Shown one piece after another: positions 56,801 through 64,000 of a DNA stretch of 64,000 nucleotides; positions within the stretch are counted from its first letter, which is position 1; every line of letters begins with the position of its first letter. The stretch covers positions 52,547 to 116,546 of the forward strand of contig DF240106.1 in NCBI GenBank assembly GCA_000507305.1, given 5' to 3'. Below the pieces are notes generated by a model that worked only from the letters and a program-made list of their open reading frames with translations, ran no database searches and was not told the origin of the DNA. The DNA comes from Breviolum minutum Mf 1.05b.01. Taxonomy: Eukaryota; Sar; Dinophyceae; Suessiales; Symbiodiniaceae. Position numbers and translations under genes: made by a program.

Positions 56801-57596
56801 ACTCTTCGTCATGTACACCTCGATGTCCTTGGCCACTCGATAAGTGGCGAAGTCCGCCCCTCAAACTAGGGCCCCATGACCTCAAGCAGGGTCCGTTATC
56901 TTCAGTTCTCTCATATCCATCAACGCCCCAAGGCCATGGTGGGACAGCTGGCAAGGAAACGTCCCCTTCCGGTGGGGCAGTGTCAGGAACCCTTGTTCCT
57001 TGTGGCGTGAATCTCTCTTCTTGGGTCCGAAGACAACGACGTGTAGGACTCCTCGATCTCGGTGGAGGTGGGGGAATCCCGTTTTCCGTGACTTCTGACC
57101 AAGAAGAAGTTGTTTCTCCACTTCCCACCTGAATCCGGCTCCTTCTCAGCTGCTCCATCTCAGATTTCAATCTGAGGTTTTCCTGATGCAACTTCTCCAC
57201 AACTTCTTGCTCCAAAGCCCGCTGGAGCCCACCATCCGGTGGTGATCCATTCCCAAAGTCCTCGGGCATCTCACCTTCAGTTTTTATCCCCACCTGCTCT
57301 GATGGGTCTCCTCTGGTTTCTTCCCAGCTTGCAGGCGTACTAAACCGCTCACCTCTTCCAGCTGGTTGCCTCTCAGTCGACCCACCTTTGCCCTTTGAAG
57401 ATTCACGGTTTGTTGGACCATTCACCGGCACTGATTGCTCTCCCTGAATTGCCTGGTCCATTAACTCCTCCTCATCTCCTGAAGGCACCGGCAAGTCAAC
57501 CGGTCTCGAATTTCTGATCTCCAGTTCCTGCACCACCCTCTCAGACCAGAAAGGGTTTGGAGCAGGACCCCATGATGAAGATCTCCTTGAAGCCAT
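50763..57596 (-). CDS. Copia gag-pol, upstream part
   Basis: 2277 codons. Start is the ATG 43 nt after the 5' LTR. N-terminal low-complexity and coiled-coil region (residues 1-440; LHQENLRLKSEMEQLR near 136-151), gag core about 450-690 (TYQPGG, VTLPDSTLLVKSL), CCCH finger C721-x8-C730-x5-C736-x3-H740, zinc knuckle C750-x2-C753-x4-H758-x4-C763, and aspartic protease LLDGGATH (D927). A cytosine-methyltransferase-like insert follows at about 1110-1310, then integrase with H1412/H1417/C1424/C1427, D1451, D1621 and E1657 (D-x35-E). About 90 extra acidic residues lie between the first two aspartates. Next is an 11-residue tandem repeat (about 1868-1930), then the N-half of RT with TADVKTAFLQAP (D2138). 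Frame is lost near residue 2240, just before the SVDD box. Confidence 0.95.
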   Translation of the reverse strand: MASRRSSSWGPAPNPFWSERVVQELEIRNSRPVDLPVPSGDEEELMDQAIQGEQSVPVNGPTNRESSKGKGGSTERQPAGRGERFSTPASWEETRGDPSEQVGIKTEGEMPEDFGNGSPPDGGLQRALEQEVVEKLHQENLRLKSEMEQLRRSRIQVGSGETTSSWSEVTENGIPPPPPRSRSPTRRCLRTQEERFTPQGTRVPDTAPPEGDVSLPAVPPWPWGVDGYERTEDNGPCLRSWGPSLRGGLRHLSSGQGHRGVHDEELQRRSMARDEVRSDINACHGEPEEVMDAATARAEWLRQELMMLQLQMEREAKHSGRKLVSDYWKQPISRQEQQLGRASRWGVCHQAPLSRAGLGGDGGQAPLSRATFACEQSDSRAAMGSSRQVSGPQGDRAWQAWVSGDGRASMDELMRDGSQQRDRAGNSGVHEGDPHGHREVPGKEVEGDGLKSTTIILPQLSAAGKEAGLQCGDWIAQLRPLMGDLATTSLGWWDSMVQEVVGKYTTWLAASPLERLHSAQPDESIYNTSAARQRMDLRASGLLLAALPASLKQDLIASRNLMSGKILFKVFQTYQPGGASERATTVRELSVEQAVATPKEAVERLRTWRRHQQRAEELRVTLPDSTLLVKSLSTLVATVLASAPQASFRINTYRMTSRIDINPNAAVLQEYYNLLLAEMETLVLTPEANQDSSGARPAVRAVTTAPGAGQPGGKGSKVNVCHNWGSTQGCRYGRSCRFDHPTLPDQRERCWNCSSTQHRKTECTAKGGLLYQPGGVDGKEGKGKDGSGKGKKGGNGKSSSYKAGEGRGQGDGSQHPGQLSNGGSRAEGRGGALRQDGHEMQNDKEKIGEKDKGKGSALGEEDPKPAEQGAQSAPQGSTGETGSTQALMSEVTSLLRTMRMESSSNPQMRVMHLKRIEVGDTKSVLLDGGATHCLRPAKSREEWDTAMECEVSLASGKVWMRMNKTTGTLLTLDRRTQRIIPIRELVRLGIRVVWEENAIKMSRADGSQLPVWLDSGCPVVDEATGNRLMDEVEANNCYTAGIMKICVNVNDEESAELCGEEAVTHAKELHSVFPEVPPRLLARVPGAVELDMGKVPINRRMRKKLRETGTRILHLFAGEKTRMWTQMNSESLIIVCIELERGLNLHDSQLFGLIELYAREGLWDMVVGGPPCRTISLSRHRGDQGPRPLRSRNGDGRWGLGWNSMSQQEKVDGDSVLFLKMLWICYLSKVGNPKCEVMVEQPADPESYLPSEVERPYHGYPSFLAWKETRDIVNMLNLARVDIDQGAFGHERVKPTTLLSDIPEIKALHGTRCTMRTSNWPHTLEERLEAAKRAAAWADGLVQVLQQSFRRNRARPYLVQERLQLRRNPQAWERFLQSRDRIRERLGLRPLPDERLALRALDAKQLEEWRQHIANEHVPSRRDCSHCLRNMGRDRPHTRSKHPEAFCLNIDVAGPFLPGHNQLETAPRYFMVGVFTVPLKDGCPLVQKLQELGGFVEQPGDLQAELQREQELLQQLSVHRGEQRENPEQIPEERGREGVPELVEDPDVPDEPLPEAVVKELDVRNQQWQEAITDWTDVKVQNLTMALPLKSRHVGDVANVLSAMYCKLRSLGMPLHRVHTDRAREFTGRQLAQWFRQRDVVHTTSAGDESQGCARVEAEIGYLKSRTRLLLGSAKVDTSLWPLALRHAGEQRFRSQMALLGIKLPQLVPFGTQAMARIKRWQHVREKDKWEHPMQQITVFGPAHSMSPTSHGYYICCQGRWMRSTVVVRYANPLPEAPLGGAVCGDLSGDPVEEPAHEAHQEDELPMFDVAETSEGKASLDIFDVQEVPAGSRPLPRRLHGKQTVPGLHAFRPGGEWAWDPLQLQSRNGEGAHGDRALQDEGAHGVRALHGEGAHGVRALHDEGTHGDRALHDEGAHGDRALYDEGAHGEWDQQKEEAENWKKVWRSMVTTVEDGFKAAALELLQLKELRSLEQEERALLDDEIGVHVPGQLRKECERIEIKLRALQSVEEELQDHDQATLVTRSIPLEEVRRNINEWKPALEAEYRSLIDHKAICPIDEEEYQRLRKQCDVVESIPGMLVSTLKPPSRKKARVVACGNHVQSGAERGDLSAGGIDTIAFRSLVSMATREGFSLGTADVKTAFLQAPRRSTPGRETIVQPPAILKEAGVLSYGWAERWKVTGALYGLVESPRDWADFRDGRLRQMSWRLRDGGRVQLRPTAESHLWKLVELSEDEGEEEKNVRAYLGVRGRPGCSSQRRHTGELHGGAQEGVLDVTV
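51812..51996 (-). repeat. 33-bp in-frame tandem repeat in the copia polyprotein
   Basis: About six units encoding variants of DEGAHGDRALH between integrase and RT. The unit is a multiple of three, so copy-number change would not break the frame. Confidence 0.9.
53666..54267 (-). other. Cytosine-methyltransferase-like insert in copia pol
   Basis: Within the polyprotein, residues about 1110-1310. ILHLFAG (motif I-like), CIELERG (acidic residue of motif II), WDMVVGGPPCRTIS with the PPC catalytic motif IV (C1172), and VMVEQPADPESY where motif VI normally reads EN. The order and spacing match the N-terminal half of C5-cytosine methyltransferases. Motifs VIII-X and a target-recognition region are not obvious, so activity is doubtful. 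Capture of cytosine methyltransferases by Symbiodinium retrotransposons has been reported, and this looks like a diverged relative. Confidence 0.6.
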
Positions 57597-57627
57597 GGCT
57601 TACAAACGCAGTGGTCAGAGTCAATTT

Positions 57628-57639
57628 GGGCTCATAACC
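57628..57639 (-). promoter_or_regulatory. Primer-binding site, initiator-tRNA anticodon type
   Basis: On the - strand GGTTATGAGCCC begins immediately after the CA that ends the 5' LTR. It is complementary to GGGCUCAUAACC, the anticodon stem-loop of eukaryotic initiator tRNA-Met, not to a tRNA 3' end. This is the half-tRNA priming used by Drosophila copia. Confidence 0.8.
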
Positions 57640-57784
57640 TGACTCAACCAAAACTGACAACTGTAAAGCGCTATGGCAGCTTTTTCTCTTGTGCCACAAA
57701 CAAAAAGGCCTGCAGAAAGGCAGGTGTCCAAGTCTACATCCAAAGAGTGCTGAAAGGGTCATGCAAGTAACGACCTCCGACACA
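57640..57784 (-). repeat. 5' LTR of the copia element
   Basis: 145 bp, one base shorter than the other LTR. Starts (- strand) TGTGTCGGAGG at 57784 and ends CA at 57640. Confidence 0.95.
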
Positions 57785-57793
57785 AAACAATTC

Positions 57794-58054
57794 CTATGAT
57801 ACTGGTTGGTAATGGTTGGCACCAATGGCTTGCAAGATTCCCGGAACCAGGCCACAATCTGCCACGATAATCTTTAAAGGTGGTAGCATGTATGAGTGTA
57901 ACCTTCCTTCCCGACCACAAAAATAAGTAAACAAAAACTCATCTGGGAACTGCATCAACTGCTCCAACACAACTAGGAGTTTAACGAACCACACCCGTTT
58001 TGTTCGAAAAATATCCAAGGCACACATCCCAAGCAGCTTGCTTGAGACCACGGC
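57794..58054 (-). CDS. Candidate terminal exon, unknown protein
   Basis: 86 codons plus TAG on the - strand, after an acceptor-like cccccgag. Reads SKLLGMCALDIFRTKRVWFV, KLLVVLEQLMQFPDEFLFTY, then MLPPLKIIVADCGLVPGILQ. The stop lies only 9 bp from the copia 5' LTR. Phase 0 at the start, matching the exon at 58720-58803. No family recognised. Confidence 0.6.
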   Translation of the reverse strand, partial: AVVSSKLLGMCALDIFRTKRVWFVKLLVVLEQLMQFPDEFLFTYFCGREGRLHSYMLPPLKIIVADCGLVPGILQAIGANHYQPVS

Positions 58055-58719
58055 CTCGGGGGATTTTTGACAAAAACGATTCTTTTTGTTCGCGAAAATC
58101 CCCCCCGCCCCTGGTACTGAGACACCTTTTTATCCAAAATTCATAGTTCATCAGGTGTTGATTGGAAGGTACTTATATAATATTGTATATATAATGTATA
58201 TTTTGGGCACAGAATGGATTTAAGACCATCATTTCCCGGGGTAAGTCCCAACTATGCACACTATGATTTTTTGCAATGATCGAAGTTGTGGCTTTCTGCT
58301 TCTCAACGCTTTGAAACCAAATGCTCCCAGATTCAATGCTCAATATGAAGTTTGCAGCTTCCATTGCCATGTTCTAAAGAAGTATGAGAACAAGTAAGGT
58401 TGCACGTTTGGAAGATCAATCAGCATCTTCAGTGCAGCATTCCCAGAAATAGCAAACCAAACCAAACCTTTAAAACAAATGTAGGTACTGCAAATGCGAA
58501 AGGTATATCATACCCGAATACTCATGTACTTCTCAAATCAAATCAGCTTCACATTTCACTATCTTACTTTACAAGTAAAGGTTTCCTCATTCTTCCCATC
58601 TTTCTCTAATGACCACTTCTTGAAAACAATTTTTTTGATGTGGACCCTAATTGGTAGGAACAAAAAACTGACCCTTCACTACAGCCTACAACTTCCCGCC
58701 GATTCCCGGTTGCGGAGAC
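58055..58719. other. Intron, no gene seen
   Basis: No exon supported. A reverse-strand open frame at 58173-58370 and a forward one at 58494-58868 lack splice support. Confidence 0.4.
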
Positions 58720-58803
58720 CCAGTGGGTTCGGCCTCCGGTCAGTGCGATGGCACGCTCCGCAGCATCCAAGGCTTCATGGTACTTTTCGCCACGAAGCGC
58801 TGC
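58720..58803 (-). CDS. Candidate exon with TPR-like helix pair
   Basis: 28 whole codons after a strong acceptor (attttttcag) to actgg|gtctcc. Reads AALRGEKYHEALDAAERAIA, which has the spacing of a tetratricopeptide repeat helix pair (A..G.Y.EAL....A). The frame is open further to the right, so the 5' edge is uncertain. Confidence 0.55.
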
Positions 58804-59293
58804 CTGAAAAATCGGAGGAGTTGGCAGCCGCACCAGGCGCGTCCAGCAAATACATCAAGTTGAGGTAGTGAAGTAGTGAATATCCCATTCTTTATGAAAG
58901 GGATTTTTGACAAGACAATATATATATATATGATATATTTGTCTATAGTAAAAACATACATATGTCATATGTCATCCAAGGTGGTGCAAGGCTTTTTCAT
59001 CTAGAGTGCCTGTATCATCATAATCAGTCAAGTTCTAGAGGTCGAGAAAGAAGAAATCTACCCAAGCTGCTTCAGAAAAGGGGCTGACATCATGTCAAAA
59101 GCAGCACTTCACAAGCCCAAAATGATTGGTCATGTTGAGACTTTGACACATCTACTACACATATATGCATACAAGTGGAAGTGTATATAGACAAATTTAC
59201 ACTAACATGTTTTCTGAAACTAAACACATGCCCTTAAGAAACGAGTGGGGGGTAGGTGTCATAAATTCCATCGCCCCCCTCTGAAATCCGTAG

Positions 59294-59407
59294 TCAATTT
59301 GCTTGAACTGAACGGATACTATCGATGATCTCAAGTACTTCAAATTGAAGGTTCACCATTTCACCTCTGGTTTCCTCCACCAAAACTTGGCGCATAATCC
59401 AGACCTC
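59294..59407 (-). CDS. Candidate terminal exon, unknown protein
   Basis: 37 codons plus TGA on the - strand after ctattgtag. Reads EVWIMRQVLVEETRGEMVN then LQFEVLEIIDSIRSVQAN. End of a gene whose other exons lie to the right up to 63789. The phase link to 60481 is not resolved. Confidence 0.55.
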   Translation of the reverse strand, partial: EVWIMRQVLVEETRGEMVNLQFEVLEIIDSIRSVQAN

Positions 59408-59535
59408 CTACAATAGCTCAAAACAGAGGCACGCTTCTGTTAATCATCATCTTTACTGACTTCATCAACACTCTTTCCGTCAGTTCCAAAACATACATCA
59501 CTTCCAACTTCCAAAAACAATCAACAATAGCAATC

Positions 59536-59645
59536 TGGTTGGTGGTTGAACCAACCCCTTTGAAAAATATGAACGTCAAAATGGAAACCTTTCCCAGGGT
59601 TCGGGATGAACATAAAAAATATTTGAGTTGCCACCACCTAGCAAT
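59536..59645 (-). mobile_element. MITE-B copy, reversed
   Basis: ggttggtggttgaaccaacc ... ttcgggatgaacataaaaa ... gagttgccaccacctag. Confidence 0.65.
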
Positions 59646-59822
59646 GCTATTCCTAGGGTTTCAACTGACCTGAGAAAGATTGCGTAGCACCGAGCCATGA
59701 AGCTCACGAAGCATGTTGTTCTCCACCTGGGCAAGCTATATACCCTCCATGAAACTAACAGTTCGTCCCTTAAAACGGGACGGTTCCAAGTCCGGAATTT
59801 CCAGGATCCAAGGGGGCCCCTA

Positions 59823-59923
59823 CACCCCTGAAATTTAACATGGAACCTGAAAAGAGGTAACTGGAAAAGGAGATTCCTTTTGGAAACCATCATTTTCAGG
59901 TTTCATGTTAAATTTCGGGGGAG
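59823..59923. mobile_element. TIR element with CACCCCTGAAATTTAACATGG arms
   Basis: cacccctgaaatttaacatg / catgttaaatttcgggggag with TA flanks (59821-59822, 59924-59925). The inner arms continue gaacctgaaaa / ttttcaggttt. Same family as 28887. Confidence 0.85.
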
Positions 59924-60480
59924 TAGTTGGGGCGATGTATGGCTATGTTAGGGAGAAAAAAACATCCAACATCCCATCAGTTCTACCATGTTCCACCTTC
60001 ACTTGGTGGTTTCATCTCTTTTTTCACATCCTCTCAGTCGGTATCTGTGTTGAAAACATCTTCAGCTACTTGGTGGCTTCAACCCGAAAATATGCTCGTC
60101 AAATTGGATCCTTTTTTTCCAACTAGGGATATACATATAGTTAAAATGCTTGAAAGCGCCACCAAAATATAGGGCAAGGCTTCATGTTTTTCCTTTATTA
60201 ATCATTGAATTGCAGCGATTTCCCGAAACCTGAGATACTTTTGGATGTTTTTTTATTGGAAGCATCCCACTATGATGGGTATATACTATATACGGGTATA
60301 ATGTGATCCCAATAAAAGGATTGTCTAGTGGGATGATATCATCATATATAAGGTTTCAGAAACAGAACCATATGCAGTACAACATAAATCAATCGTATCT
60401 TAAGTTAGTACATCAGTCTTGAGTGTATATACAGCAACTTATGTAAGCATATTAGTATATCTACGTAAATTTATCGTAAC

Positions 60481-60567
60481 TTCTTAATGTTTTCATGTTT
60501 GGATCAAATTGCTGTGTCCATCCCCAGAAAAAGCGACCAAGAAAGTCACTTGGGGTTCTCAGAATGC
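60481..60567 (-). CDS. Candidate exon, aromatic-rich
   Basis: After cctttcag on the - strand. Reads ILRTPSDFLGRFFWGWTQQF then DPNMKTLR, ending at gaa|gttacg. Phase to neighbours unresolved. Confidence 0.45.
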
Positions 60568-60744
60568 CTGAAAGGAAGCATTTTGAAGGTAGAATGAGGA
60601 GAGTTGACGTGTCATTCGACATGAGTGTCAGATGTAAGACCCAGCACGCGCAAGCCTACAGTAGTTCTTAGATTAGTGGATGTTGTTGCTTCCAAAAGAA
60701 ACCATGTTTCTCTCTGTTGGCTCCCAGGATAGCTATCCTGCTAC

Positions 60745-60782
60745 AGCCAATTAATCGTGTATCCAGTCTTTATCAAGAGGAC
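60745..60782 (-). CDS. Short candidate exon, unknown protein
   Basis: After tttgtacag on the - strand. Phase 0, reads VLLIKTGYTINW to ggct|gtagca. Starts in the phase left by 60922-60965. Confidence 0.4.
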
Positions 60783-60921
60783 CTGTACAAATTCGAACGC
60801 ATGAAAAAACCCACTCCCACAAATAGTAGGACAATCCTGGTTCCAAATATGTTGCAGGATTTCAGTCATCAACGCTTTCGTGACCCCCGGCTTCCTCACC
60901 CGGCCACTATGCCTGCCTCAC

Positions 60922-60965
60922 AACGGAAAGGTGCTCGAAAGCGGCGTAAAGCCACATCTCCTTGC
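60922..60965 (-). CDS. Short candidate exon, unknown protein
   Basis: After tttgactag on the - strand. Reads KEMWLYAAFEHLSV to ccgtt|gtgagg. Phase agrees with 61698. Confidence 0.45.
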
Positions 60966-61697
60966 CTAGTCAAAGCAGGGAGAGCAGTGACATGAAGTGT
61001 ACAAGTTCAAGATATGTCAGTGATGTATGTTTTTGTCAAGATGACATTATTGGGAAATATTTGGCAACATATGTCATTAATTAGTCAATATGCTTTGGCA
61101 AAGCTGACTTCTCTGCACAGGTTGGGAGGCTCGCACTATCGAATGAAACTGATCTAAGGTCGTCTGAGGTCGCTATGATTCAGAGGAAAGTACATGATGT
61201 AAATGTAAATGATTCAATGATGGGTTTCTGAAGGACCGTTCCAAGGGTCAGAGTACAGTATATACTTTGTAGAGCCTTGGCCTTCTAACATCTTCTAACA
61301 ATTTTCACTATAGATTTGTTTCTCGGACCTGTCCCCACTTGCTAATATGTAGAGTACACACAGTAGTGCAAGTCGCGGAGATACACCATATCTATTATAT
61401 GTATTGTTCAATTGAGACTCTTCGCTTGGACGGTGTCTGCGATGCACCAAACTTTTAGAAGTTGGGCAGCTATGACCTGCTTCTCTATAGCACTGTCTAT
61501 GCTCTTTCTACCACCAGGCTACAAAGCATAAATATCCCTAAGAATCCAAACCCCTTGCGATCGAGTAGGAATGATGGTTGAAAATCCAATGGCCAGAATA
61601 GGAATATATATATATAGGAAAATCATCCCTTTCTCAGGATATATCTAGATCCTTAGGGTATTATATTAGGTATCTCTTCCCCTTCTCTGGCTTCAAC

Positions 61698-61799
61698 CCA
61701 GGAGTTTTTTGTCAAACCAGCACGACCCGAGATTCAATGCCACCTCCAGCTGTGTAATGCTTCTTCCCAGTTCCCACGATGATACTCCACCAATCCATC
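61698..61799 (-). CDS. Candidate exon, unknown protein
   Basis: After cctaagcag on the - strand. In the phase carried from 62183 it reads WIGGVSSWELGRSITQLEVA then LNLGSCWFDKKLL to tgg|gttgaa. A second frame (GLVEYHRGNWEEALHSWR, TPR-like) with an earlier GT is possible but breaks the phase chain. Confidence 0.55.
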
Positions 61800-62182
61800 C
61801 TGCTTAGGTACAGCAACAAATGCTTGGATGGCTGTATCTAACCCAAAATCGGTAGAAATAGATGATAAAAAATCTGAAAAATCCTATAAATATAGCAACA
61901 ATCAAACATGTATCTATACGACTTGCAATATCAAATCATCATCATATCTAAAAAGCAAGTAGCATATAAACAAACACATATAAAAAGACATCCCTTGGTC
62001 TTCCATTGGTGACTAACTATTTCGACATTCCAACATCTTGAAAATCGCAAAAAGTTACATCTCCAAACCTATGCCCTTGAAAACAAGCTTCAAAAAACCT
62101 GTCTATCAATGAATGAAAATACCAATCTTGCTGAATGTACCATCAACTCTGACCATCCATGCTGCCTTTCGACACTTCTGAC

Positions 62183-62258
62183 CATATTCCAATGCTACTC
62201 GGAGGCCATCCATGTCAATGATAGTTCGCGGCTGATCTTTGAGCTGCAAATCTTGTTC
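62183..62258 (-). CDS. Candidate exon, unknown protein
   Basis: After tggttggaag on the - strand. Phase 0. Reads EQDLQLKDQPRTIIDMDGLR then VALEY to atatg|gtcaga. Confidence 0.55.
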
Positions 62259-62689
62259 CTTCCAACCAAAACAACAGCCGCCTTATACTTGACCAAAGGA
62301 TAAAAAAAACAACAACATGAAAATTGATGGAAACTGATGAGCATCTGTGTAAATTTTATAGAGATGTCTTTGAAAACGTGAAGACGGCTTTCCCAACCAT
62401 AACAAAACAGGTAAAAGCAAAGCAGCAAACCAAACAACAAAACCAATGTGTCATTACATGCATTGAGTGTCTACATACTGTAGCTTGTTCAAGGACATAT
62501 TCAAGATCATGTCCCTCTCTGTTGTCAATTTGACTTTTTGTTTTTGTCTTTGTTGTTTACAGTTTTTGTTGTTGCATTCATTTGCTTTGTTTGTACTACC
62601 CCAAAGGATTTGGGAATAAAGCAAGCCACCTTTCCGCACAAAAACACTCAACCCCCGTTCCAGTGTTGCAGTGTTGCAGTTTTTCGCGC

Positions 62690-62763
62690 CTTCAATGCCA
62701 AAGCTTGGGCCTCTCGCATACGACCATCCAATTCATCTTGAAGTGCCTGTGCCTGAACCCGAG
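62690..62763 (-). CDS. Candidate exon, coiled coil
   Basis: After a strong acceptor (tttttttcag) on the - strand. Reads RVQAQALQDELDGRMREAQA then LALK. The best donor is aag|gcgcg, a GC donor, which dinoflagellates use often. Phases agree with 62824 and 62258. Confidence 0.6.
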
Positions 62764-62823
62764 CTGAAAAAAATGGGTTTTCTGCGAGTTTTTCCTACTG
62801 AAAAACTGACAGTAGACAGAAAC

Positions 62824-62986
62824 TAATGAATCTTTCATTGCCATTAATTAGTTTAGTATAGGCCGCAGGCCCGTAAGGTAAATCTATTTCAGGCTGTGGT
62901 TGGATTGTGTTTGACAGATACATCACTCCAGACATCTGCTGCCGTTGGCAAAAATAAACACGATGAACTGGAATCGATGGCAAATC
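62824..62986 (-). CDS. Candidate exon, unknown protein
   Basis: After ggttttgcag on the - strand, 163 bp. Reads DLPSIPVHRVYFCQRQQMSG, VMYLSNTIQPQPEIDLPYG then PAAYTKLINGNERF, ending one base over at catta|gtttct. Both phases agree with neighbours. Confidence 0.65.
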
Positions 62987-63230
62987 CTGCAAAACCAAAC
63001 AAGCTGATCATGTTCGAAGTTGTCTTTGTTTCTGAACGCAGGCGTGTTTGTATAGGTATCATTCCTGCTTGAAATTGGATATGATGGTTTACCAAAACAA
63101 AGTGTACGAAAATGGATCCAAATCAAAACTACTTCGGGCAGGATTTTGAACTTTACCATCAACCTATAGATTTCCGTTGGAAAAAAACAGGACGAAGGGG
63201 ATGTGGTTTTGGTCATCCGCCTGTCTTTCA

Positions 63231-63295
63231 GGATCCTCCTTTAAGCGCTCACAAGCAGCCAGGAGTTCCAAAGCTATGCCACTTCGTCCAGGGCC
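63231..63295 (-). CDS. Candidate exon, helical segment
   Basis: After caccaacatag on the - strand. Reads GRSGIALELLAACERLKEDP to cag|gcggat (GC donor). 65 bp by these edges, so one edge may be off by one. The frame is clear and matches phase-0 neighbours. Confidence 0.55.
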
Positions 63296-63721
63296 CTATG
63301 TTGGTGGAGGAAAGGTGTGCGATAGTTTGATGGTTCGATGTCAAGTTAAATGCTGTGCCCAGAATACCATAACAAGTAAAACATATCATGTGATGCGAGT
63401 ATATAATATATAACTTCGTGCGTAGAAACATACTTATTCTTCAAAATAGACAGACTTCTGAGGATTCTATAGATCTCAACCAGTGGTATATCTTGGTGCT
63501 GGGATGTGTTTGAATCGTTGGAGCTGAAAGAATGGATAAAACATGACTTGTATACTGCTGGTGGCACAATATGAGACCGTTAACAAAAACACATACGGTA
63601 AAGCCAACAGAAGCATCTAACCCTGCGATGGTCAAACCACTTCGTGTTACATGGCCTTATGCAGCCCTTGTTTGGTGCTGTGCCAATACATGCCAAACAA
63701 CCCAGCCAACTTTCAGTGAAC

Positions 63722-63789
63722 CTCCAAAAACTCGGACAAGGAAAGGTTTACTTCAGACGCCTCCTTCCGGAAAATTGGGGCTTGACTGG
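63722..63789 (-). CDS. Candidate exon, unknown protein
   Basis: After cccctcaaaag on the - strand. Reads SQAPIFRKEASEVNLSLSEF to gag|gttcac, ending in phase 0. First exon of this - strand gene visible in the window. The gene continues beyond the right edge. Confidence 0.5.
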
Positions 63790-64000
63790 CTTTTGAGGGG
63801 AATCGAAGTCGGCTGATATCAAGGTGCCATGAGTCATGAGTCATGTTTTTGTTGATGTTGTCTTGTTTGCTGTACATATCATACATGTAAAAGGAGTACA
63901 CATATATGAAAGTATATAGAAACATGCATCATTGAATTGTGTGTAGGGATACGTCAGGTAGCATAAGAGAGAGATACCCCGAAAGGTCCGAAAGCAAAAC
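63790..64000. other. Right edge, no exon seen
   Basis: Probably intron of the - strand gene. Nothing else recognisable. Confidence 0.4.

Larger units (their letters stand above)
48269..57784 (-). mobile_element. Young Ty1/copia LTR retrotransposon
   Basis: 9516 bp between two direct LTRs of 146 and 145 bp that differ by one A in a homopolymer, so the insertion is recent. Order on the - strand: 5' LTR, initiator-tRNA-type primer site, gag-protease-methyltransferase-like-integrase-RT, a one-base frameshift, RT-RNase H-tail, polypurine tract, 3' LTR. TG...CA ends are present. No target duplication is evident (catac at left, aaaca at right), possibly through recombination or later change. Confidence 0.95.

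Noticed and set aside
48264..57789. Five-base target duplication of the copia element
   Set aside because: catac and aaaca do not match, and shifting the LTR edges by up to two bases does not help.

Overview
This is nuclear eukaryotic DNA, most probably from a dinoflagellate and likely a Symbiodiniaceae-type alga. The evidence is a Ty1/copia element with the domain order known from Symbiodinium (gag with CCCH and CCHC fingers, protease, a cytosine-methyltransferase-like insert, integrase, RT/RNase H, and a conserved tail after RNase H). Very short exons are scattered among introns packed with small terminal-inverted-repeat (TIR) elements, many flanked by TA. A possible relict of the dinoflagellate spliced leader is also present. 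Nothing bacterial, viral or organellar is recognisable, and I found no tRNA, rRNA or CRISPR.

Layout. (1) From 1.2 to about 47.5 kb all the exons I can support read on the + strand. They are mostly 30-220 bp, bounded by AG and GT, and in several runs the reading phase carries from one exon to the next (6739-7264-7513; 16673-17027; 18167-18833-19160-19345; 23084-24304). I read them as at least three or four genes of unknown function: one ending at 17027, one or more between 18 and 39.8 kb, a membrane protein with a PAS-like region at 40.5-42.3 kb that is nearly intronless and frameshifted, and exons at 45.5-47.5 kb. (2) Introns and spacers carry several families of roughly 90-140 bp TIR elements, trinucleotide arrays (2.5-4.3, 7.9, 12.5 kb), a 130-bp tandem repeat (3.2-3.7 kb), and an AT-rich 1.5-kb element with an assembly gap (20.3-21.9 kb). 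(3) 43.1-45.3 kb is a decayed, pol-deleted copia remnant on the - strand. (4) 48269-57784 is an almost intact 9.5-kb copia element on the - strand. Its two 145/146-bp LTRs differ by one base, and an initiator-tRNA anticodon-type primer site, a polypurine tract and one frameshift in RT are visible. (5) From 57794 to the right edge all supported exons are on the - strand, with two genes ending at 57794 and 59294.

Two points stand out. Several TIR elements sit exactly between exon segments whose reading frames join when GT and AG sites in or beside the element are used, so they look like intron-generating elements (introners). The young copia element lies at the meeting point of a + gene block and a - gene block. 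Exon calls were made by eye from splice-site pattern, phase and protein-like composition. They are hypotheses, and no function is claimed where no family is recognisable.
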